Assembly (NCBI RefSeq): GCF_963930865.1
Contig: NZ_CAWVOH010000001.1
Coordinates: forward strand, 62,001-126,000
From: Eupransor demetentiae
GTDB lineage: Bacteria; Bacillota; Bacilli; Lactobacillales; Lactobacillaceae
Direction: 5' to 3'
Length of the DNA stretch: 64,000 bases
The notes beneath the pieces were generated by a model. It did not search any database and was not told the origin of the DNA. It saw nothing but the letters and a program-made list of their open reading frames with translations. A program made the translations under genes and the position numbers. Positions 58,427-64,000 of this stretch are shown in pieces (the first letter of the stretch is position 1; every line of letters starts with the position of its first letter).

Positions 58427-58464
58427 TGTAAGCGTTTGCACACCCTTGAAAATTCCCTTATAAT
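58427..58464 (+). promoter_or_regulatory. cre site overlapping the ccpA promoter
   Basis: TGTAAGCGTTTGCA (58427-58440) fits the cre consensus (TGwnAnCGnTnnCA). It covers the -35 TTGCAC (58436-58441); -10 TATAAT is at 58459-58464 after 17 bases. CcpA binding here should repress its own gene. Confidence 0.82.
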
Positions 58465-58504
58465 TTAAAGCGAGATTAGTTTATTAACTAGGAGATTTGA
58501 CGCT

Positions 58505-59521
58505 TTGATTAAAAAGCAGAATGCAACGATATACGATGTCGCCAACAAGGTTGGCGTTTCTTTGGCGACGGTTTCCCGCGTGGTCAACGGCAACACCAAT
58601 GTCCGGGCTTCGACCAAAGAAAAGGTCTTGGCTGCCATTGATGAATTAGGCTACCAGCCCAACGCCGTCGCAAGGGGACTCGCTTCTAAAAAAACGACCA
58701 CCATCGGGGTCGTCATGCCGGATGTGACCAATTTATACTACTCGGAATTGACACGAGGAATTGACGACGTGGCCAACATGTATCATTACGATGTTTTGGT
58801 TACCAATACGGATGATGATCCCGTCCGAGAAGTCATGGCGATTAATAACCTGGCCACCAAGCAGGTTGACGGCATTATCTTCATGGGCAATGAGCTTGAT
58901 CAGCGCGTTTTAAAAGCCATTGAAAGTGTTGGTGTGCCAGTTGTTTTGGCCGGTTCAGTCGATCCAGCAGGGCAGCTGCCCTCCGTTAACATTGACTATG
59001 TGGCCGCCATGCACCAAATTACCAGTCAGCTTCTGGATAACGGTCACGAACACGTGGCCGTTGTTTTGGGCGACTTCGAACATGCCATCAACCAAGAATA
59101 CCGTTTTGCCGGCTACAAGCGAGCTTTGGAAGAGCACGGTCACGAAGTTAATCGCGATTATCTCTTTACCAAAGCCCACAATTATCAAACTGCGCTTGAT
59201 GTTGCACCCGACGTGATGAAGTCCGGTGCAACCGGCATCGTGGTTTATGATGACGAAGTGGCCATTGGTATCTTAAATTACTTGCAGGATCACGGGGCTA
59301 AAATCCCTGCTGATTTTGAAATTGTGACTTCAAATGATACCAATTACAGTATTGTTTCCCGACCACAGTTGTCTTCAATCGGCCAACCAAAGTATGATAT
59401 TGGGGCCGTGGCCATGCGAATGTTGACCAAGCTAATGGACAACATTGCCTTGACGGAACTCGCTGTTACCTTGCCACACACCTTTATTGAACGGCAAACG
59501 ACTCGTAAGCGACAAGATTGA
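58505..59521 (+). CDS. ccpA: Catabolite control protein A, TTG start
   Basis: A 338-residue LacI/GalR regulator. The HTH begins NATIYDVANKVGVSLATVSR and is followed by a hinge region (ARGLASKKTTTIGVVMP) and a periplasmic-binding-like core. CcpA, with HPr-Ser-P, binds cre sites to control carbon use. TTG 58505 has AGGAG 10 bases upstream. A cre site lies in its own promoter. It is followed by an acyltransferase gene. Confidence 0.93.
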   Translation: MIKKQNATIYDVANKVGVSLATVSRVVNGNTNVRASTKEKVLAAIDELGYQPNAVARGLASKKTTTIGVVMPDVTNLYYSELTRGIDDVANMYHYDVLVTNTDDDPVREVMAINNLATKQVDGIIFMGNELDQRVLKAIESVGVPVVLAGSVDPAGQLPSVNIDYVAAMHQITSQLLDNGHEHVAVVLGDFEHAINQEYRFAGYKRALEEHGHEVNRDYLFTKAHNYQTALDVAPDVMKSGATGIVVYDDEVAIGILNYLQDHGAKIPADFEIVTSNDTNYSIVSRPQLSSIGQPKYDIGAVAMRMLTKLMDNIALTELAVTLPHTFIERQTTRKRQD

Positions 59522-59552
59522 TGCGTTTACCATAGTCGAAGGAGAAAGTCCT

Positions 59553-61439
59553 ATTACTACGCAATATACCCGCAGAGCGCAAATTCACTCTGCTGAACCT
59601 AAAAAAGTCCGTCATAATCGCTACATTACTGGCTTAGACGGTCTACGTGCCTTAGCGGTTGTTGGGGTTATTTTATTCCACTTAATGCCTTCTACGGTGC
59701 CTGGCGGTTGGCTGGGCGTGCCGCTTTTTTTTGTGCTGTCTGGTTATTTAATTACCGACCTTTTGATTAAAGAATACGATGATACTGGGCACATCCGGGT
59801 TGGTTCATTTTGGCTGCGTCGAATTCGACGACTTTATCCCGCGCTTGTTACCATGCTGGTTTTGACCTCCTTAGTCATTATCTTTTGGGCGCCAAGTTTG
59901 CTTTATAATTTGCGCTACAATGTCCTGTCAAATCTAGCTTATGTCTATAACTACTGGGCCATGGCTCACGGGCAGTCCTACTTTGATCAGTTTGGCGGTG
60001 CTTCACCCTTCACCCATTTGTGGTCGCTATCAATTGAAGGGCAGTTCTACCTATTTTGGCCTTTTATCGTCTTGTTACTTTTAAAAACGCGTTTGCGTCG
60101 TGGCTTTGTGACGCTCTTGCTGACGCTGGCCGCTGGGGGTTCAGCGCTCTTGATGGCCCTACTTTACCAGCCTGAAAACATCAACCGGGCCTACTACGGT
60201 ACGGATACTCGGATGTTTGCCTTGCTTTTGGGCGCTGCCTTAGCCTTTTGCTGGCCTGCCAGCCATTTATCCAATCGATTGAATCTCGAAATGCGGTCCT
60301 ACCTCAATATTATTGGGTTCATCGCTATTTTGGACACCTTACTTGGTTTCATGGTCATGGGTGGTCAAAAGATTTTCACCTATCAAGTCGGTATGTTCGC
60401 CATGACCTTGATTATGACGGTCTTGGTCGCCGTTGTGGCTCATCCGTCTTCCTGGTTCTCCCACGGTTTGAATAAAAAGATTCTAAATTACGTTGGACAG
60501 CGTTCTTATAGTATTTATCTCTATCAGCTACCGGTTTTTGTTTTTTACGAGAAGTTCTTGCCACACTACCATTTCACTTGGCTAAATGCCTTGGTTGAAG
60601 TGATTCTGGTCTTTGTGCTTTCAGAAATTTCATACCGCTATGTTGAAGCGCTATTCCGTAAGCCGGCTCGCCTAAAAGCAGCTTTGATTAAGCTTTGGGG
60701 ACAACCCGTTCGCGCCTTTGTTCTTTTGGGCCTTTTGATGATTTTGCTTTTCACCTTGGTCATTAATTTGGCCCGTCCTCAAGCGGGGATGGCAGCCCCT
60801 AAGACCCATTTGCAAAAGCAATTGGAGAGTAACGAGGCTAAAATTGCCGCCAACAATAAGAAGGCTAAGTCAAAGCAGTCAGCTGTTCAAGCTAACCAGC
60901 CTTTGACGAGCCAGCAGAAAGCCTTGATTGCTTCGTATGGCATTACTGAAGCCCAGTATCGGGCCTTTAGCCAGATGGATATCACGGCCATTGGTGATTC
61001 GGTTATGCTGGACGCCGCGCCTTCTTTGCAGGAACTTAATAGCAAGGTTGTCGTCAACGCCCAAGTGGGTCGTCAGGCAACCGACGCCATTAATGATTTG
61101 ATTAGTCAAATCAACAGCCAGGGCATTTCATCCCGTCTTGTGATTGGCTTGGGTACCAATGGGGATATCAAGGAAAGTGACATCGAGCGCCTGATGGCCG
61201 CCTTGCCAAAGAATGAAAAGGTCTACTGGGCTAACAACTATGTGGTAAGTAAGCCTTGGATGACCACCAACAACCAGCTGCTTGAAAAAGAAGCCAAAAA
61301 GTACAGCAATTTCTATGTCGTTGACTGGGCTGATCTGGTTGCTGGGCACGGCGATTGGCTGGCTTCCGATGGGGTTCATCCCGGACCAACAGGAAACTTA
61401 AATTACACCCGCGCCATTGTCGCAAAAATGACTGAGTAA
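59553..61439 (+). CDS. OatA-like O-acyltransferase, apparent ATT start
   Basis: About 628 residues: an acyltransferase-3 membrane domain (from GLDGLRALAVVGVILFH; ten or more segments; FGGASPFTHLWSLSIEGQFY) and, after a charged linker, a C-terminal SGNH esterase domain with AIGDSVMLDAAP (catalytic Ser), GLGTNG and DGVHPGPTG (Asp-His). This is the OatA architecture for peptidoglycan O-acetylation, though wall polysaccharide acylation is possible. AAGGAG (59539-59544) is 8 bases before an in-frame ATT (59553); no ATG, GTG or TTG fits. An in-frame TTG at 59487, inside ccpA, has no ribosome-binding site. Confidence 0.82.
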   Translation: MTTQYTRRAQIHSAEPKKVRHNRYITGLDGLRALAVVGVILFHLMPSTVPGGWLGVPLFFVLSGYLITDLLIKEYDDTGHIRVGSFWLRRIRRLYPALVTMLVLTSLVIIFWAPSLLYNLRYNVLSNLAYVYNYWAMAHGQSYFDQFGGASPFTHLWSLSIEGQFYLFWPFIVLLLLKTRLRRGFVTLLLTLAAGGSALLMALLYQPENINRAYYGTDTRMFALLLGAALAFCWPASHLSNRLNLEMRSYLNIIGFIAILDTLLGFMVMGGQKIFTYQVGMFAMTLIMTVLVAVVAHPSSWFSHGLNKKILNYVGQRSYSIYLYQLPVFVFYEKFLPHYHFTWLNALVEVILVFVLSEISYRYVEALFRKPARLKAALIKLWGQPVRAFVLLGLLMILLFTLVINLARPQAGMAAPKTHLQKQLESNEAKIAANNKKAKSKQSAVQANQPLTSQQKALIASYGITEAQYRAFSQMDITAIGDSVMLDAAPSLQELNSKVVVNAQVGRQATDAINDLISQINSQGISSRLVIGLGTNGDIKESDIERLMAALPKNEKVYWANNYVVSKPWMTTNNQLLEKEAKKYSNFYVVDWADLVAGHGDWLASDGVHPGPTGNLNYTRAIVAKMTE

Positions 61440-61460
61440 CATCGCAGATGTTGCTTTTTT
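61437..61460 (+). terminator. Terminator after the acyltransferase gene
   Basis: AACATC (61438-61443) / GATGTT (61447-61452), three-base loop, GC, T6. It overlaps the stop codon. Confidence 0.7.
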
Positions 61461-61504
61461 ATTTGAAGTAACTTAGAATGATTATAAATACTAGGAGGGA
61501 AATA

Positions 61505-62863
61505 ATGATTAAAGGTATTCGGCAAATGACGCCGTTTTCGATTGTTCTCTTGGCCATTTCTTTTGTAATGTCCATTAGCCAATCGATGATGACGACGGCC
61601 TATCCAATTTTGATGCGTTCTTTTTCAGTGAATGCCGCAGCGGTTCAGTGGTTGACGACTGGTTTCATGGTTATGATGACCTTAGTAATGCCGCTGTCAC
61701 CCTGGCTTTTGGATAATATTAGCCTGCGTAAACTCTTAAATATTATCGTTGGTATTTTCTTAACGGGAACCTTGCTTGCCATGGTAACGCCGAACTTTGG
61801 CGGTATCATTGTCGGTCGTTTGCTCGAAGGCTTGGCGGTTGGAATTAACTTCCCGATTTTCCAGTCCGTTATCTTGGAAAACACACCCGATCAAAAGCGT
61901 GGGGTGACGATGGGTGTTGTTGGTTTGGTCATGGGTTCTGCCTTGGCCGTCGGACCCATTCTTTCAGGAATTATCTTGCAGTGGGGAACTTGGCGCCTGC
62001 TCTTTGCCTTCTTCTTCATTGTGCTTCTCGCTCTGATTTTAATTTTGCAAACCAAGATTGATAACTTGCACACCTTGAATCCTTCGAAGTTTGATTTCTG
62101 GTCCGCCATTATGTTGGTTGGTTTTGGTGGCGTTTTGTACGCCATTTCCATCATTCCTTCGGTGGGAAAGACTTGGAACTGGGGTGAATGGATTTTGCTT
62201 CTGCTTGTCTCTTTGGCAGTCTTGGCCTTCTTCGTTTACCGGCAGCTTAAGCTGCAAGAACCATTCTTGGATCTCTCTGTCTTTGGTTATCATGGCTACT
62301 TGCCCGCCATGCTTTTGACTGGGATTTCCTATTCAGGTTTGATTACCGCTACGGTTTTGATGCCCTTGTTCTACCAGCGAATCTTTGGCTTGGCACCTTT
62401 GTGGTCAGGCTTGTTGATGGTACCTGCTGCCGTCTTCCTTTCCCTTTTGAACCCCCGTGCCGGAGCTTTGTTAAATAAGATTGGCTTGAAAAACTTGGTC
62501 TACATCGGAACGACGATGATGATCTTGGGTTATATCTTGCTTTCAACATTGGGAACGCACAGCATTTGGATTGGCTTGCTTGCAGCCATGTCATTGGAGG
62601 GTGGAAACGCCTTTATCATGATGCCTGCTGTAACGGCGGCCAACAACGTTTTGCCAGACAAATTGGTTCCTCATGGAACGGCTATCATCACGACCATGCG
62701 TCAAGTCATTGGCTCGGCAAGTATCGTGGTGGCAACCATCTTGATTACCGACTTCAATAAGACGCTTTCTTACGGTGCTGCCTTGTCATCAACAACGACT
62801 TGGTTTATCTTAATTCCTTTGTTAGGACTACTTTTGGCCACTCGAATTAAGGCAAAGAAGTAA
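61505..62863 (+). CDS. MFS exporter, DHA2 (14-segment) type
   Basis: A 452-residue drug:H+ antiporter-2 family transporter. The N-terminal half has SQSMMTTAYPILMRSF, IIVGRLLEGLAVGINFPIFQ (motif C-like) and a following GVVGLVMGSALAVGPILSG segment. Fourteen hydrophobic segments are likely. TAGGAGG precedes ATG 61505. It may export a toxic compound, amino acid or lipid precursor. It is a single gene. Confidence 0.87.
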   Translation: MIKGIRQMTPFSIVLLAISFVMSISQSMMTTAYPILMRSFSVNAAAVQWLTTGFMVMMTLVMPLSPWLLDNISLRKLLNIIVGIFLTGTLLAMVTPNFGGIIVGRLLEGLAVGINFPIFQSVILENTPDQKRGVTMGVVGLVMGSALAVGPILSGIILQWGTWRLLFAFFFIVLLALILILQTKIDNLHTLNPSKFDFWSAIMLVGFGGVLYAISIIPSVGKTWNWGEWILLLLVSLAVLAFFVYRQLKLQEPFLDLSVFGYHGYLPAMLLTGISYSGLITATVLMPLFYQRIFGLAPLWSGLLMVPAAVFLSLLNPRAGALLNKIGLKNLVYIGTTMMILGYILLSTLGTHSIWIGLLAAMSLEGGNAFIMMPAVTAANNVLPDKLVPHGTAIITTMRQVIGSASIVVATILITDFNKTLSYGAALSSTTTWFILIPLLGLLLATRIKAKK

Positions 62864-62892
62864 GACAGATGTTTTATGTATGTGCCATAGTG

Positions 62893-62901
62893 TGCTATCA
62901 T
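62893..62901 (+). promoter_or_regulatory. Extended -10 of the small-protein pair
   Basis: TGC-TATCAT (62893-62901) is a full extended -10, 27 bases before ATG 62928. Confidence 0.6.
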
Positions 62902-62927
62902 ATTTGTTAAAAGAAAGGGGATTCATT

Positions 62928-63116
62928 ATGACTACTGAACGTGATGGATTAAAAGAAAACCGCGAATCATTCGAACAAGCAAAGGCTAAGCAAGCTAGCG
63001 AAAAGGCTGCTGAAAAGCACGAACACAAGAATGTTGCGGCTGAACATGCTGAACATAAGGATGCGCGTTACGACAACGAAGCATTCGAAGCTGAAAAGAA
63101 AGATTTTGAGGGCTAA
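62928..63116 (+). CDS. Small highly charged protein A (62 residues)
   Basis: MTTERDGLKENRESFEQAKA begins a 62-residue protein made almost only of charged residues, Ala and His (EHKNVAAEHAEHKDARYD). There is no membrane segment, cysteine or tryptophan. AAAGGGG is 7 bases before ATG 62928. It is probably disordered or helical. The next gene encodes a similar protein 5 bases on. Function unknown; general stress or chaperone-like roles are conceivable. Confidence 0.75.
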   Translation: MTTERDGLKENRESFEQAKAKQASEKAAEKHEHKNVAAEHAEHKDARYDNEAFEAEKKDFEG

Positions 63117-63121
63117 GCACT

Positions 63122-63262
63122 ATGGAAAAGAAGCACGAATTTGAAGCAGCAGATGCTCGTGAAGTGGAAGATGCAAAGCGCGAAAGCGAACGCAACGAAA
63201 AGCAATCACAATTCGTTGAATCTTCCCATGAAGCTCGCGAAAAGGATGCTGAAAACAAGTAA
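63122..63262 (+). CDS. Small highly charged protein B (46 residues)
   Basis: A 46-residue protein, MEKKHEFEAADAREVEDAKR..., ending HEAREKDAENK. It resembles its upstream neighbour in composition (Glu, Lys, Ala, Arg, Asp) and lacks hydrophobic segments. GAGGG (63107-63111) is 10 bases before ATG 63122. Both genes share a promoter and terminator. The shared FEA(A/E) and DAR motifs suggest an old duplication. Confidence 0.7.
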   Translation: MEKKHEFEAADAREVEDAKRESERNEKQSQFVESSHEAREKDAENK

Positions 63263-63265
63263 TTA

Positions 63266-63297
63266 AAAGCCGACTAGATTCTTAGTCGCTTTTTTTA
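63266..63297 (+). terminator. Terminator after the small-protein pair
   Basis: CGACTA (63271-63276) / TAGTCG (63283-63288), extended by outer AGC/GCT, then T7. Confidence 0.85.
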
Positions 63298-63406
63298 TGC
63301 GCAAATGGGCATTATTTTATGGCAATTTAATCTCCAATTGCGTAAAATAGACAGGATGAATTCAACAGCTACCAACGAAGAGGCGGCTTCGTCTCAGGAG
63401 GAAATC

Positions 63407-64000
63407 GTGGCAAAAAAACCTTTATTAATCGGTATTACCGGAGGTTCCGGATCGGGTAAGACAACAGTCAGCCGGGCATTGATGACGCGCTTGGCCGATC
63501 ATAAGACGGTCTTGTTGCAGCAAGATTCTTACTACCGAGACCAATCGGACAAGCCTTGGTCGGAACGTGTGAAAACCAACTATGACCATCCAGATTCTTT
63601 GGAAACCGATCTTTTCGTTTCAGACTTGAAGAAGTTGATTCGCTACGAAGCTATTGACGTACCTGTCTATGATTACGAACGTCACACCCGCTCTGCTGAA
63701 ACGGTTCATGTTGAACCAGCAGATGTTATTATTGTTGATGGGGTTTTGCTCTTTAACGATTCAGAAGTTCGCAAGCTTTTGGATTTGAAGGTTTACGTGG
63801 ATACCGATGATGATATTCGCTTCATTCGCCGTCTCCAACGTGATACGACGGAACGTGGCCGTACTGTTGATGGCGTGATTGAGCAATACTTAGCTACGGT
63901 TAAGCCCATGCACAACCAGTTTGTGGAACCAACCAAGCGCTACGCTGACATCATCGTGCCAGAAGGGGGCGAAAACTTCGTCGCTATCGACATGTTGATG
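63407..64000 (+). CDS. udk: Uridine kinase, 5' part (continues past window)
   Basis: 198 codons of a uridine/cytidine kinase: LLIGITGGSGSGKTTVSRAL P-loop, QQDSYYRDQSDKPW, NYDHPDSLETD and DVIIVDGVLLFND, then RLQRDTTERGRTVDGV. It phosphorylates uridine and cytidine in pyrimidine salvage. GTG 63407 has AGGAGG (63396-63401) 5 bases upstream. An in-frame ATG 63356 would add 17 residues but has no ribosome-binding site. The frame is open at the window end. Confidence 0.93.
   Translation, partial: MAKKPLLIGITGGSGSGKTTVSRALMTRLADHKTVLLQQDSYYRDQSDKPWSERVKTNYDHPDSLETDLFVSDLKKLIRYEAIDVPVYDYERHTRSAETVHVEPADVIIVDGVLLFNDSEVRKLLDLKVYVDTDDDIRFIRRLQRDTTERGRTVDGVIEQYLATVKPMHNQFVEPTKRYADIIVPEGGENFVAIDMLM

Noticed and set aside
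59521..59535. ATG 59521 as start of the acyltransferase gene
   Set aside because: It reads five codons then TAG and is out of frame with the protein.
1..64000. CRISPR arrays, insertion sequences, prophage or integrative elements
   Set aside because: No spaced direct repeats, transposase, integrase or att-like duplications were seen; both tRNAs lack adjacent integrase genes.

Overview
The window is a gene-dense, mostly plus-strand chromosomal segment of a low-to-moderate-GC Firmicute. The Gram-positive set PerR-type Fur, RpoE (delta), DnaB/DnaI, CcpA with a cre site, a T-box and a sufCDSUB operon, together with a Lactobacillus-type PepN, an H2O-forming NADH oxidase and strong TTG-leucine codon use, points to a lactic acid bacterium. 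The Leuconostoc/Weissella/Fructobacillus branch of Lactobacillaceae is most likely; genus is not settled from sequence alone. I see no prophage, insertion sequence or CRISPR array.

Layout. 1-3.7 kb: 3' end of a class B penicillin-binding protein, then a MoxR/VWA-type four-gene unit. 3.7-5.6 kb: a cysteine-free PerR-like regulator divergent from two VIT/CCC1 metal transporters, with two 7-1-7 operator-like dyads between them. 5.7-13.4 kb: NADH oxidase, YihY, a DUF1054 protein, a minus-strand CPA1 Na+/H+ antiporter and PepN. 13.5-18.9 kb: overlapping sufC-D-S-U-B plus a DUF59 gene. 18.9-26.5 kb: leucine operon with leader peptide and attenuator, leuA (short form), B, C, D, then an MFS transporter, a YrdC-domain protein and a NiCoT nickel/cobalt permease. 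26.6-29 kb: YwfO-type HD hydrolase (minus), DUF1934, rpoE. 29-32.5 kb: an atypical tRNA-Lys, a T-box-controlled amino-acid permease and two DUF975 membrane proteins. 32.5-38.6 kb: pyrG with a Bacillus-like reiterative-transcription attenuator, uvrC, obgE and a Gfo/Idh/MocA oxidoreductase. 38.6-43 kb: HxlR regulator divergent from an osmoprotectant ABC transporter, an MDR oxidoreductase and a PPC protein. 43-46.2 kb: DEAD-box helicase, then an XRE-HTH/ABC-ATPase fusion with its permease. 46.3-52.9 kb: mutM, DUF975, coaE, dnaB, dnaI, two YibE/F proteins and a small unknown. 53-54.2 kb: tRNA-Cys and three tandem SemiSWEET genes. 54.3-58.4 kb: recG-plsX-acpP, SprT-like protein, small membrane protein. 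58.4-64 kb: cre-controlled ccpA, an OatA-like acyltransferase that appears to start at ATT, a DHA2-type MFS exporter, two tiny charged proteins and the 5' part of udk.

How the parts connect. RNA-level control is unusually visible: leucine attenuator, T-box (threonine specifier favoured), pyrG attenuator, and probable leaderless starts at yihY and uvrC. Redox and metal handling (PerR-like, VIT pair, Nox, Suf, HxlR) forms a second theme. The most original locus is the DNA-binding ABC ATPase with its permease (44.5-46.2 kb), which looks like a transporter that may regulate its own operon; the tandem SemiSWEET triplet and the paired tiny charged proteins are the next best candidates for undescribed biology.
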